A DNA stretch of 64,000 bases from Planktotalea frisia (GCF_001890925.1 NZ_MLCB01000091.1:116848-180847), one strand, 5' to 3'. Positions 25,479 through 34,386 are shown, counted from the first letter of the stretch. Translations and numbers: made by a program. The notes: generated by a model from the letters alone, not told the origin.

Positions 25479-25892
25479 ATGAGTAACACAAGCGTGAGTT
25501 CAATTCGGCGGGGTGATTTGGCACGAGCGACGGGCTGCAACCCGGAAACCATTCGCTATTATGAGAAAATCGGCATCATGCCGGACCCGCCGCGCAGTAC
25601 GAAGGGCTATCGAAGCTACGATGATACCCATGTACGACGATTGAAGTTCGTCATGCGGTCCCGAGCTCTCGGTTTCTCGCTAGAAGAGGTTCGCGGGTTG
25701 CTGGGCTTGGTTGATAATCGGATCCAGACTTGCGCCGAAGTCCAAGCCATGGCCGAAGTACATCTCGGAGAAGTGCGCGCAAAAATAGCCGATCTGACAC
25801 GGATAGAACGCGTCTTATCAGAAACCGTCGCGCGCTGCACGGGCGATGCGGCACCCGACTGTGCCATCATTGATGCGCTTTTCGATGCATGA
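25479..25892 (+). CDS. merR: Hg(II)-responsive regulator
   Basis: 137 aa MerR protein: winged helix (ARATGCNPETIRYYE), dimerisation helix starting with Cys (QTCAEVQ), and two more Cys in RCTGDAAPDC. These correspond to the three Hg(II) ligands of MerR, although the last two are seven rather than eight residues apart. Binds the operator at 25432-25462 and switches merTPFA. Divergent from merT and convergent with ccmI. Confidence 0.88.
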   Translation: MSNTSVSSIRRGDLARATGCNPETIRYYEKIGIMPDPPRSTKGYRSYDDTHVRRLKFVMRSRALGFSLEEVRGLLGLVDNRIQTCAEVQAMAEVHLGEVRAKIADLTRIERVLSETVARCTGDAAPDCAIIDALFDA

Positions 25893-25917
25893 GCACGAAA
25901 ACAGGTCTGGAAAGATG

Positions 25918-27078
25918 CTATTGGCGCATCCTGGCCAGTGCCTCTTGTAGAGTTTGCCGCCGCGGATCGTTTTGCGGAGCTACTGATAACAGTACTTCAG
26001 CACGTTCAAGTGCGGCGATTGCCTGTTCCCTATCACCCAAGACGGAGAAAGCGTTGCCAAGCCGCATCCACCCGTCAAAGTCATCCGGCTCATCTTCAAG
26101 ACGCGCAGCCAGCCGTTCAACCATCGACATGATGAACGCCTGTCTCTCCTCCACGGTCAGGTCTAGAGCGTCTTCCATATCTTCCTGAGAAGGCCCGGGT
26201 GCACTGACCAACGGTGCAAAATCAGCCAGTGAGATCGGAGCTCTGCTGATCTCGGCGCCAATTCGGTTTGCTTCAGCAACAAAGCTTTCCATCCAGGGAT
26301 AGAAACTGTCCGCGTTGTTCAGTCGTCTTATCAGCAAGTCATGTGCCTGCGCGATGTCGCCCTTCTGTCTCAATGCGACTGCCTTGTAGAAGACCGCCGC
26401 GGGATTGGACGGGTCCAGTTCCATCGCATGCTCGATTGCGGTCACCGCAGCCGGTGTCACAACACCTTGCTCTGCCGAGATAAGGGCCTCTGCAAGCATG
26501 GAGAAAACGGCCGAAGTGGCTTCTGGTCGTTTGGCGACAATCCCGAAGGCCTCGGCAGCATCTGCGAACCGACCCATTCTGGAATAGGTTTGTCCCAGAA
26601 GCATCCAGCCTTCTGACGGTCCTCCGGAGGGATCAGTCGTGAGCCGATCATAAAGCTGATTTGTCAAATCTGCGACTTTCGCCGTCTCTTGACGTTCAGC
26701 TGTCCGCTCGGAAAATGCAATGCCGGGTATCTCCGGTGATCCCATGACCGCGTAGTAACCGAATGCGAAGGCCGGAACGAACATAGCACTCAGAACAATG
26801 GCAAAGCGACCACCCGATGTCAGTTCCTTGGTCGCCTGAGCAGTCTTGCGCGACTGCATGAGAATCCGTCTCTTGATCTCCTGTTCTGCCGCGGTGGCCT
26901 CTGCGCCAGAAATGACACCGCGCTCAAGATCCCGTTTGACCTCATCCAATTGGTCCAAGAGAACGGCGGGGGTTGTATCCGCCATGACCGACGTCATTTC
27001 TGACCGGCGTCGGAGCGGTAGTCCCACAAAGAGCAGTCCAATTGTGGACAGTGCGGCAAAAACCAACCAGATCATCAA
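25918..27078 (-). CDS. ccmI: Cytochrome c biogenesis protein CcmI
   Basis: 386 aa: N-terminal helix (IWLVFAALSTIGLLFVGL), a coiled region, a second helix (FAIVLSAMFVPAFAFGYYAV), then TPR-type repeats (for example GWMLLGQTYSRMGRFADAAEAF). Chaperones apocytochrome c to CcmFH in the periplasm. Overlaps ccmH by 4 bp. Last gene of a ccmF-ccmG-ccmH-ccmI unit. Confidence 0.88.
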   Translation of the reverse strand: MMIWLVFAALSTIGLLFVGLPLRRRSEMTSVMADTTPAVLLDQLDEVKRDLERGVISGAEATAAEQEIKRRILMQSRKTAQATKELTSGGRFAIVLSAMFVPAFAFGYYAVMGSPEIPGIAFSERTAERQETAKVADLTNQLYDRLTTDPSGGPSEGWMLLGQTYSRMGRFADAAEAFGIVAKRPEATSAVFSMLAEALISAEQGVVTPAAVTAIEHAMELDPSNPAAVFYKAVALRQKGDIAQAHDLLIRRLNNADSFYPWMESFVAEANRIGAEISRAPISLADFAPLVSAPGPSQEDMEDALDLTVEERQAFIMSMVERLAARLEDEPDDFDGWMRLGNAFSVLGDREQAIAALERAEVLLSVAPQNDPRRQTLQEALARMRQ

Positions 27079-27542
27079 TTGTCCTTTGGCGTGTTAATGT
27101 CGATGAAACGCGCAATCTCGGCTTCCTCAACCTCGGAAAAATCCGCAACGACGCCTTTGCGCCGGCTTTTCAAAATGATCGCCCAGCCCGCCAGGAGAGA
27201 AACGACAGCCAAAACAAAGGGCGCCAACCAAAGGGCCAGGGTGGAGGCATTGAAAGGCGGGCGCATCAAAACGTAGTCGCCATAGCGCGCATGAATAAAC
27301 GCGATGACCTCTTCATCGCTGTCGCCAGCGACCAACCTTTCACGCACCAAAATCCGCAAATCCCGCGCAACGCCAGCATTGGAGCTGTCGATATCCTGAT
27401 TTTGACAGACGACGCAGCGCAGTTCCTTTGAAATCATCCGCGCGCGCTCTTCAAGCACCAGATCCTGCAACATCTCGTCCGGCTCGACCGCAAAGGCCAT
27501 CACCGGAAGAAGCAAAAAAAGCGCGATGATCACATGCCTCAT
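27075..27542 (-). CDS. ccmH: Cytochrome c biogenesis protein CcmH
   Basis: 155 aa: signal peptide, redox motif LRCVVCQNQ, and a C-terminal membrane helix (ALWLAPFVLAVVSLLAGWAI). Reduces and presents the CxxCH of apocytochromes for haem ligation with CcmF. Overlaps ccmG and ccmI by 4 bp on each side. Confidence 0.92.
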   Translation of the reverse strand: MRHVIIALFLLLPVMAFAVEPDEMLQDLVLEERARMISKELRCVVCQNQDIDSSNAGVARDLRILVRERLVAGDSDEEVIAFIHARYGDYVLMRPPFNASTLALWLAPFVLAVVSLLAGWAIILKSRRKGVVADFSEVEEAEIARFIDINTPKDN

Positions 27543-28105
27543 CCGTTCTGCCCCCTCGGCAATGCGCCTGCCTGTTCGAGCGCCTCTCTGAACCTAGCAA
27601 TGGCTTCATCACCAACAACAGGCCCGACGTATCTGAACAACACAGTTCCATCGGGTCCGACAATGAACGTCTCGGGTACGCCCGACAGGCCCCATTCAAT
27701 GCCAGCCCTTCCACTCAAGTCTGAGCCAATCTTTTCATAGGGATTGCCAAGCTCCGCCAGCCATTTTGTCGCATCTTCCGGCTTGTCCTTGTAGTTGATA
27801 CCGAACAGCCTCAGCCCATCTTTTTCGACCATTTGGGTCAGTATGCCATGCTCCGCCCGGCAGGGTACGCACCACGAAGCAAACACATTCACGATGACCG
27901 GTCCGGCGTTATCCACGAGATCGGCGCGGGACAAGCCGGGCGTCTCCAGCCCCTCAATGGCAGCCAGATCGAACTGGGGCGCAGGCTGGGAGATCAAAAC
28001 AGATGGAATGTTGTTTGGATCCCGATCGGGGTTCAGCCCCCATAGGAAGAACCCGCCAAATACCGCCGCGATCGTGAGCGGGATGAATGCCAGTATACGT
28101 CCCAT
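27539..28105 (-). CDS. ccmG: Thiol:disulfide oxidoreductase CcmG/DsbE
   Basis: 188 aa membrane-anchored thioredoxin: N-terminal helix, GPVIVNVFASWCVPCRAE redox motif, cis-Pro loop SGVPETFIVG. Keeps apocytochrome thiols reduced for maturation. Two bp from ccmF and overlapping ccmH. Confidence 0.92.
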   Translation of the reverse strand: MGRILAFIPLTIAAVFGGFFLWGLNPDRDPNNIPSVLISQPAPQFDLAAIEGLETPGLSRADLVDNAGPVIVNVFASWCVPCRAEHGILTQMVEKDGLRLFGINYKDKPEDATKWLAELGNPYEKIGSDLSGRAGIEWGLSGVPETFIVGPDGTVLFRYVGPVVGDEAIARFREALEQAGALPRGQNG

Positions 28106-28107
28106 CG

Positions 28108-30108
28108 TTACTCTGCCGGAACCCGAGCGGTCACAGCTGCTTTGCGACGAGGTGCACCAACGCGCAGCCGACGATCCGACAGCGAAAGACCGCCGCCTAG
28201 AACAAGCATCGCAGACCCGATCCAGATGAAATTGACCAACGGTTCATACAGAATTCGAAGAGTCCATGCGCCTTGTGTACTGGCGTCCTCCGAGGCCGGG
28301 TTCGCGATGGACGTATAGAGATCTCCTGCCAGTGTGGAGCGTATCGCGCTCTCGGTCGTGGTGCTTTGAGCAACCGGGTAAGTCCGCCGCTCCGGGAAGA
28401 GATCGGTCAAGTATTTTCCATCCCTCGAAACGGTCAATTCACCGCGATCCGCAAAGTAATTGGGCCCACGCACCCGTTCGACTCCGTTGAACCTTACATC
28501 AAACCCGCCGATACTGATGTCAGCGCCGGGCTGGACAAACATAATTTCCTCGGATTTCCAAACTGTTGAGCCAATGAATCCGAACATGGCAACAGCAAGA
28601 CCTGCGTGAGCCAACGTCATGCCATGCGCAGATCTGGGCAGATTTGAAGCCCGGCGCCAGGATGTTGAAACCGGGCCCTCAAACAGCTTGATCCGCATCG
28701 TCCATTCCCGCACCGTCGCCATGAACAGCCAAAAGGCGAGCATCAGAGACAGATAGCCCAACACCGGGCCACCTTCCGCCAAATACCAGACCGCAAGCGT
28801 CCCCAGAACGGCAAGAAGGGCGACAAAGCGCAGACGTTGCAGGACGCCCGGCAAATCCGCGCGCTTCCACGACAAGAAGGGTCCACACCCCATTGCAAAG
28901 ACAAGCGGCAACATGACCGGAATGAACGCAGCATTGAAAAATGGCGGGCCTACCGACAGTTTTTCGCCGCCTGTCATTGCTTCGTAGAACAGAGGGTACA
29001 ATGTACCAAAAAGGACGACGCCAGTGGCCGTTGTCAGAATCAGATTGTTTACCAACAGGCCCGCTTCACGGCTGATCGGTTTGAACAGCCCACCCGGTTC
29101 CATCATCGGCGCGCGCCATGCAAATAGCGCGAGCGAGCCACCGATTGACACCGCCAGCAGTCCCAGAATGTAGAGGCCTCTTTCGGGATCAACCGCAAAT
29201 GCATGCACAGAGGTCAGCAGCCCCGACCTGACGACAAATGTTCCCAAGAGGGACAGGGAAAAGGTCAGGATCGCGAGGAGAATTGTCCAGCTTTTGAAGG
29301 CGTCTCTTTTTTCCGTCACGATTGCGGAATGCAGCAGTGCCGTGCCCATCAGCCAGGGCATGAAACTGACGTTTTCGACAGGATCCCAGAACCACCAGCC
29401 GCCCCAGCCAAGCTCGTAATAGGCCCACCAAGACCCCAAGGCGATGCCCGCGGTCAGGCTCATCCAGGCGGCCAGTGTCCACGGACGCACCCACCGCGCC
29501 CAGGCGGCATCCACCCGTCCTTCGATAAGGGCTGCAACGGCAAAAGAGAAAACAATCGAAAACCCGACATATCCAAAATAAAGGAGCGGTGGATGCATCG
29601 CGAGGCCAACATCCTGCAGCAGCGGGTTAAGGTCCTGGCCGTCGCTGGGTGGCGGGAAGACGCGATCAAAAGGGTTGGACGTAAACAGCATGAAGGTCAG
29701 AAAGCCGACACTGATCCATGCCTGTACCGACAGCGTTCGCGCCTTCAGTGCTTGCGGAATATTGGATCCAAACAAAGCAACAGCAGCCCCGAAAACCGTC
29801 AAAATGAGTGTCCAGAGCAAAAGCGAGCCTTCATGGCTGCCCCATGTGCCCGCCACCTTATACAACATCGGTTTGAGTGAATTCGAATTCTCAACAACAT
29901 TCTTGACCGTAAAGTCGCTGGTGATGAATGCCTGCATGAGCGCAAGGAATGCAACGGTGACGAAGAGCACCTGTCCAAACGCGGACCATCGGGCCGATTG
30001 CATCCAAAGAATATTTCCACGTTTGGCACCGAGGATTGGCAATACACTTTGAACAAGAGCCAGAGCCAAGGCCAAGGCCAGCGCGAAATGACCAACTTCA
30101 GGTGTCAT
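28108..30108 (-). CDS. ccmF: Haem lyase subunit CcmF
   Basis: 666 aa from ATG 30108 with about 14 membrane helices. The haem-handling WWD-type signature WGGWWFWDPVENVSFMPW is present, as are the family segments TWGSHEGSLLLW and HPPLLYFGYVG. With CcmH and CcmI it attaches haem to apocytochromes. The longer frame from 30168 is less likely. ccmA-E are absent from the window, so this unit must use haem-loaded CcmE made elsewhere. Confidence 0.92.
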   Translation of the reverse strand: MTPEVGHFALALALALALVQSVLPILGAKRGNILWMQSARWSAFGQVLFVTVAFLALMQAFITSDFTVKNVVENSNSLKPMLYKVAGTWGSHEGSLLLWTLILTVFGAAVALFGSNIPQALKARTLSVQAWISVGFLTFMLFTSNPFDRVFPPPSDGQDLNPLLQDVGLAMHPPLLYFGYVGFSIVFSFAVAALIEGRVDAAWARWVRPWTLAAWMSLTAGIALGSWWAYYELGWGGWWFWDPVENVSFMPWLMGTALLHSAIVTEKRDAFKSWTILLAILTFSLSLLGTFVVRSGLLTSVHAFAVDPERGLYILGLLAVSIGGSLALFAWRAPMMEPGGLFKPISREAGLLVNNLILTTATGVVLFGTLYPLFYEAMTGGEKLSVGPPFFNAAFIPVMLPLVFAMGCGPFLSWKRADLPGVLQRLRFVALLAVLGTLAVWYLAEGGPVLGYLSLMLAFWLFMATVREWTMRIKLFEGPVSTSWRRASNLPRSAHGMTLAHAGLAVAMFGFIGSTVWKSEEIMFVQPGADISIGGFDVRFNGVERVRGPNYFADRGELTVSRDGKYLTDLFPERRTYPVAQSTTTESAIRSTLAGDLYTSIANPASEDASTQGAWTLRILYEPLVNFIWIGSAMLVLGGGLSLSDRRLRVGAPRRKAAVTARVPAE

Positions 30109-30184
30109 CTGATCATCCACTCCTTCGATGAACTCACCGCTTTGTGCGGTTCGTACCATTCCTACCAAGTCGGCCTGCAGGCTG

Positions 30185-30225
30185 TCAGGGGTTGCTTTGT
30201 CACCGTTTGTAACAAAGAGCCCTGA
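30185..30225. repeat. Two-part inverted repeat between divergent genes
   Basis: Outer arms TCAGGG (30185-30190) and CCCTGA (30220-30225); inner arms CTTTGTCAC (30195-30203) and GTAACAAAG (30209-30217), one mismatch, 5-bp centre. No T-run follows, and it lies between ccmF and the divergent EF-hand gene, so an operator is more likely than a terminator. Confidence 0.5.
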
Positions 30226-30316
30226 GACATATCATTACAAAACACCCCCTCCCCCGGTCTTTATCTGATCCGACATAATAATGATGTTTCGAGAGTAAGT
30301 TGGAAAGGAAAGACCG

Positions 30317-30868
30317 ATGGCAAATAGAAGCATTTTTGCACTTTGCGTGCTGACTACCTTTGGCATATCGCAAGCTGCGTTTGCGGAGTCGCATGTCGGC
30401 GGCGAAACTCAGCCTGATACGGGCGCAATGTCCAACATGACAATGGGCGATGGTGCCGCGCAAACTGGTATGATGAGTGGGGACATGATGTCCATGATGC
30501 AGAACATAATGAAGATGCACGCATCCAGGATGGGTGGCCGCGGCGGTATGATGGGTATGATGGATCGTGATATGATGGCCATGATGATGCCCAGCGGTGA
30601 TCCTCAGAACATGCGCGCACACATGGGCGTGAAGTTGCGAGAATTTGATGCCGACGCCAACGGTGCGCTGACCCTCGAGGAATTCGAGACCTTGCACATG
30701 AGTGTCGTTCGCGACCGCATGGTTGACCGATTCCAGCATCTGGACGCGGATGCCGATGGTCAGATCACTCAGCAAGAAATGGACGCCGCCGGTACACGGA
30801 TGGGCGACATGCAAACAACGTCGGATGCTTCCGGATCTGCCGATCACCATGGTAGCGACAATGAATAA
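30317..30868 (+). CDS. Secreted Met-rich EF-hand protein
   Basis: 183 aa: signal peptide (1-23), a Met-rich stretch (about 40-95, with MMSGDMMSMMQNIMKM and GGMMGMMDRDMM), then two EF-hand loops (DADANGALTLEEF and DADADGQITQQEM), then a His/Asp-rich tail. Met clusters bind Cu(I) in the periplasm and EF-hands bind Ca(II); the combination suggests a metal buffer. GGAAAGGAAAGACCG precedes the ATG. First gene of a group with a rhodanese and a multicopper oxidase. Confidence 0.8.
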   Translation: MANRSIFALCVLTTFGISQAAFAESHVGGETQPDTGAMSNMTMGDGAAQTGMMSGDMMSMMQNIMKMHASRMGGRGGMMGMMDRDMMAMMMPSGDPQNMRAHMGVKLREFDADANGALTLEEFETLHMSVVRDRMVDRFQHLDADADGQITQQEMDAAGTRMGDMQTTSDASGSADHHGSDNE

Positions 30869-30907
30869 ACAAAGCCTCAGGCCTGCCTATTCCAAAGGAG
30901 GCCTCCG

Positions 30908-31375
30908 ATGCCATCCGATCTGACACGTCGCACGGTCGGATTAGCCTTGATCGCTGCAGCCGTCTCACCAACTTTAGCCGTCGCACAGACAGCCAAGATT
31001 TGGTCATCTGACTCCGCGTATAATGCGCTGCGGCAAGATCGTGTCCGGATGATCGACGTCCGTTCGCGGCCGGAATGGGCCGACACCGGGATTGCTGAAG
31101 GAGCCTGGCCGATCAGCATGCACGAAGATCGGTTCCCCGAGCGGCTTTTTTCAGCCCGTGCAATGGCTGAAGGCCGGCCTGTCGCCCTCATTTGTGCAAC
31201 TGGTGGTCGGTCAGGAAGTGTCATGCGGAGTCTCCAGCAAGCTGGGTATAGTGACTTTGTTGATGTATCCGAAGGAATGCTCGGATCTGCCGCCGGGCAA
31301 GGTTGGATTGCAGCCGGCCATCCGGTTGTCAGCATGGAAGCTGCCCTGGCGGCCCTTCCGGAAGGCTTGGCCTGA
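30908..31375 (+). CDS. Periplasmic rhodanese-like protein
   Basis: 155 aa with a signal peptide (TRRTVGLALIAAAVSPTLAVA) and a single rhodanese domain, active-site loop CATGGRSG. Could transfer sulfur or handle thiol/Cu chemistry outside the cytoplasm; the substrate is unknown. Strong AAAGGAGG ribosome site. One bp before the multicopper oxidase start, so translationally linked. Confidence 0.87.
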   Translation: MPSDLTRRTVGLALIAAAVSPTLAVAQTAKIWSSDSAYNALRQDRVRMIDVRSRPEWADTGIAEGAWPISMHEDRFPERLFSARAMAEGRPVALICATGGRSGSVMRSLQQAGYSDFVDVSEGMLGSAAGQGWIAAGHPVVSMEAALAALPEGLA

Positions 31376-31376
31376 C

Positions 31377-32825
31377 GTGCGCCTCTTGAACCGCCGTGAA
31401 GCTATTGGATATGCCGCAGGTTTCGGAGCCGCCGCTGTGCTGCCATCTGCTGCGCTATCCGGCACAGGGCGGAAGCTTGAATACCCAGAGCTTCTGGATG
31501 CAACAACATCGCGACGATTTCAGCTGAAAGCTCAATCTGGCGCGACCCGATTTCGCGGCAGTTCCGCGACCGAAACCATCGGTTACAACCAAGGCTATCT
31601 TGGACCAACGATCCGGCTTTTGACCGATGCAGATACTTTGGCCGAGGTGCAAAACACTCTGGACGAACCCGTCTCGTCGCATTGGCATGGGTTGCTTGTT
31701 CCTGGCCCCTTCGATGGTGGGCCGCATCAGGCCATCGCGCCCGGACGATCATGGGACCCGGTACTCAACCTTGATCAGCCTCCAGCAACAGCATGGTATC
31801 ATAGCCATGTGCACGGTTCGACAGCCCGACAGGTCATGTTCGGACTGGCAGGTGTTCTGCATGTTACCGATGGGGAAGACGATGAACGTGGTCTGCCGTC
31901 CACCTATGCGGTTGATGACTTGACCCTCGTGCTGCAGGACCGTCAATTTAATTGGCGCGGTCGCATGACATACGATGTCGGCATGCATCAATCGATGAAT
32001 GGTTTTCGAGGTGACACAATGCTCGTGAACGGGCAGGCAGGAGCCTCAGCGGCAGTTCCCAAGGGGGTCGTGCGGTGCCGTCTTGTCAACGGTTCGAATG
32101 CGCGGATTTACCGACTGTCCTTGGCCGACGATCGGCCACTTCACCTCGTGGCGACGGATGGTGGATTCCTGGATCGACCGGTTGCACTCACTCGTATGGT
32201 GCTTGCGCCAGGAGAAAGGGTCGAAGTTCTCATTGATTTCACGGATGGCAGGGACAGCGTCCTGGTGTCCGACGATATTGCAAACTCCGCCATGGGTGGA
32301 ATGATGGGAAGTGGTTCTGGCGGTCGTTTTACGGTGCTGCACTTCGCCGTCGATACAACCCTCCCCGTCCGTATCGACACCCTGCCCGATGCCATGGATG
32401 GCCCGTTGCCTGACCTTTCTTCCAACGATATCCCCGTTCGGCGTCTAACTCTAGAAATGTCGATGGGAATGGGCATGATGATGTCCCGCTCCGGCAATCA
32501 GTTTTCAATCAATGGCGCGCCCTATGATCAAAACGCCCTCAATTTCTCTACCAAGCTCAACAGCACCGAGCGCTGGATTGTCCGCGGCGACATGATGATG
32601 CACCCGTTCCATATTCATGGGGTGCGCTTTCAAGTCTTGTCCGACAACGGACGCCAGCCGCGGGCAGAGAACAGGGGCTGGAAAGACACCGTTCTCGTGG
32701 CTGGCGAGGTTGAACTGGCGATAACGTTCGAAAAACCGGCGCCATCGTCGGCACCGTATATGTATCATTGTCACATTCTTGAACATGAAGACGGCGGCAT
32801 GATGGGACAATTCAGTGTCTCATGA
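31377..32825 (+). CDS. Multicopper oxidase (second copy)
   Basis: 482 aa from GTG 31377. Tat-like start (LNRREAIGYAAG) and full copper-ligand set: HWHG, WYHSHVHG, HPFHIHG and YHCHILEHEDGGMM. Internal Met-rich stretches (AMGGMMGSGSGG; MSMGMGMMMS) resemble substrate-Cu(I) loops of CueO, unlike the MCO at 14018. Probably periplasmic cuprous oxidase. The frame continues upstream to 31092 but that part overlaps the rhodanese gene. Confidence 0.9.
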   Translation: MRLLNRREAIGYAAGFGAAAVLPSAALSGTGRKLEYPELLDATTSRRFQLKAQSGATRFRGSSATETIGYNQGYLGPTIRLLTDADTLAEVQNTLDEPVSSHWHGLLVPGPFDGGPHQAIAPGRSWDPVLNLDQPPATAWYHSHVHGSTARQVMFGLAGVLHVTDGEDDERGLPSTYAVDDLTLVLQDRQFNWRGRMTYDVGMHQSMNGFRGDTMLVNGQAGASAAVPKGVVRCRLVNGSNARIYRLSLADDRPLHLVATDGGFLDRPVALTRMVLAPGERVEVLIDFTDGRDSVLVSDDIANSAMGGMMGSGSGGRFTVLHFAVDTTLPVRIDTLPDAMDGPLPDLSSNDIPVRRLTLEMSMGMGMMMSRSGNQFSINGAPYDQNALNFSTKLNSTERWIVRGDMMMHPFHIHGVRFQVLSDNGRQPRAENRGWKDTVLVAGEVELAITFEKPAPSSAPYMYHCHILEHEDGGMMGQFSVS

Positions 32826-32837
32826 TGAAGAATGTGC

Positions 32838-32868
32838 TTGACCCTCTACTCGCTGGAACCATGACAGT
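32838..32868 (+). promoter_or_regulatory. MerR-type promoter candidate
   Basis: TTGACC (32838-32843) then CTCTACTCGCTGGA within a 19-bp spacer; weak -10 (GACAGT). Upstream of the 26-aa ORF and TVP38 gene. Confidence 0.45.
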
Positions 32869-32896
32869 TGTGCTTGGCCTTTATTGAGGGATCAAA

Positions 32897-32977
32897 ATGG
32901 ATAATGGATCGAACATCGGGCGTCCTTTTCACGTCGACGTTGTAGCGGTTTTCGTGGCGCTCTATGCGATCGGGTAA
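32897..32977 (+). CDS. 26-aa ORF upstream of TVP38 gene
   Basis: ATG 32897 with GAGGGAT 7 bp upstream, a better ribosome site than most genes here. Encodes a short peptide with a hydrophobic run (VVAVFVALYAIG), ending 14 bp inside the TVP38 gene. Could be a leader peptide coupling translation, a tiny membrane protein, or a remnant. Confidence 0.35.
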   Translation: MDNGSNIGRPFHVDVVAVFVALYAIG

Positions 32978-33638
32978 CACGCATCCCCGTCACTTGGGAC
33001 TAGTTCTGATCGCAGTGCTTGCGGCGCTGCTCACTGGCATGTGGGCCTTGGATTATTGGCCGAACATAACCCGGGAAACCATCGAGGGCTGGGTTGATGG
33101 TGCCGGTCCTTGGGGGCCACTTCTCATTGTTTTGCTGATGATGGGATCAATCGTTGCAAGCCCCATTCCCAGTGCCCCGATCGCCCTTGTAAGCGGAGTT
33201 GCCTATGGCCACATGGAAGGAGCCATCTATGTAGCCATCGGGTCGGAACTGGGTGCATTGTCAGCGTTCATCATCGCGCGTTACCTAGGGCGCGTCTACG
33301 TCGAGCGATGGCTAGGTAACAAGGCCGCTTATGGTTTGCTCGGGTCTCAAAATTTGCTTACTTTGACGGTGTTTGCTTCCCGACTTTTGCCCTTCATCTC
33401 GTTTGATGCAATGAGCTATGCTGCGGGCCTTAGCCGCCTTCACCTTTGGCGCTTTTTGATTGCAACACTCGCCGGAATTCTTCCCGCGAGCTTCCTGCTC
33501 GCGCATATTGGAGCAGAAGCGATGTCAGGGAGTTTCGACGCTGCTGAGTGGGTCATCGTTGGTCTCGGAGTGATGACAGCAACACCGTTGATTCTGGTGG
33601 CGATTTTGCGCCCCTCCGGCCGAAACAAAGCTTCCTGA
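32964..33638 (+). CDS. TVP38/TMEM64-family membrane protein
   Basis: 224 aa with about five to six helices and the SNARE-associated/VTT domain: GSIVASPIPSAPIALVSG, GSELGALSAFIIARYLGR, and ASRLLPFISFDAMSYAAGL. The family (DedA superfamily) moves lipids or is otherwise linked to envelope function, and members are often found beside mercury and copper genes. Overlaps the 26-aa ORF and lies behind a candidate MerR-type promoter. Confidence 0.85.
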   Translation: MRSGNTHPRHLGLVLIAVLAALLTGMWALDYWPNITRETIEGWVDGAGPWGPLLIVLLMMGSIVASPIPSAPIALVSGVAYGHMEGAIYVAIGSELGALSAFIIARYLGRVYVERWLGNKAAYGLLGSQNLLTLTVFASRLLPFISFDAMSYAAGLSRLHLWRFLIATLAGILPASFLLAHIGAEAMSGSFDAAEWVIVGLGVMTATPLILVAILRPSGRNKAS

Positions 33639-33685
33639 GTTTGGATTACCGACTAGAGCAACTCCTTCACCCGCCTTGCTCAACA

Positions 33686-33716
33686 TTGACCTTCCCACGC
33701 AGGAGGCCTCTAGAGT
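33686..33716 (+). promoter_or_regulatory. CueR-type promoter of the Rieske gene
   Basis: -35 TTGACC (33686-33691), 19-bp spacer beginning TTCCCACGCAGGAGG, -10 TAGAGT (33711-33716). The expected transcription start is at or within one base of the ATG at 33723. Confidence 0.7.
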
Positions 33717-33722
33717 CGAATC

Positions 33723-34283
33723 ATGACAGAGTTGCAAACCGAACAGCATCGCCGGGATTTTCTCTACTATGCGACTGCCGGAGCGGGAGCAGTTGCCACT
33801 GGCTCGGCAGTTTGGCCTTTGATCAATCAAATGAATCCATCTGCAGATGTTCGGGCTCTCTCAAGCATCCGGGTCGACATTTCGGATGTAGAGCCTGGAA
33901 CACAACTGACAGTAAGTTGGCGGGGCAAACCGGTCTTTATCCGCCACCGAAATGAAGAAGAGATCGCTCAGGCGCGCTCCGAGGACGTGTCGTCATTGCC
34001 CGATGCAGTGGCTCGAAATCCAAATATTCCTGGTGAAGATCCGGCCACAGACGAAAATAGAGCACTGCCCGGACATGAGAATTTCTTGGTTATGATTGGT
34101 GTTTGCACACATCTCGGTTGTGTGCCCCTCGGTGATGGTGCCGGCGACTTTGGCGGCTGGTTCTGTCCATGTCATGGATCCCACTATGATACTGCGGGAC
34201 GTATCCGGAAAGGGCCCGCACCAGAGAACCTTCACATTCCCACATTATCGGTTTCGGAAGGCATGATATTGACACTGGGCTAG
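33723..34283 (+). CDS. petA: Rieske iron-sulfur protein of bc1 type, solitary
   Basis: 186 aa: Tat-type anchor ([19 protein letters not shown]), then a Rieske domain with cluster ligands C128, H130, C148 and H151 in CTHLGC and CPCHGSHYD, and disulfide C133/C150. This matches the ubiquinol-cytochrome c reductase iron-sulfur subunit, but neither cytochrome b nor c1 is near. The ATG is 6 bp past the -10 box of a CueR-type promoter and has no ribosome site, so the mRNA may be leaderless. Probably a copper-induced spare subunit; inferred. Confidence 0.87.
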   Translation: MTELQTEQHRRDFLYYATAGAGAVATGSAVWPLINQMNPSADVRALSSIRVDISDVEPGTQLTVSWRGKPVFIRHRNEEEIAQARSEDVSSLPDAVARNPNIPGEDPATDENRALPGHENFLVMIGVCTHLGCVPLGDGAGDFGGWFCPCHGSHYDTAGRIRKGPAPENLHIPTLSVSEGMILTLG

Positions 34284-34355
34284 CGGGTTTCACGGGCGGA
34301 GACCTAAAAATCTCGAACCCGATACGAATTGTTACATATGCATGCTGAGTCTGCC

Positions 34356-34386
34356 TTGACCTTCCAGCTACTGGAGGAGCTAGTTG
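34356..34386 (+). promoter_or_regulatory. CueR-type promoter of the second P1B ATPase
   Basis: -35 TTGACC (34356-34361), 19-bp spacer with the dyad TTCCAGCTACTGGA, -10 TAGTTG (34381-34386). Confidence 0.75.

Noticed and set aside
31092..31376. N-terminal extension of the second multicopper oxidase
   Set aside because: It is the rhodanese gene read in another frame; the Tat-like signal begins after the GTG at 31377.
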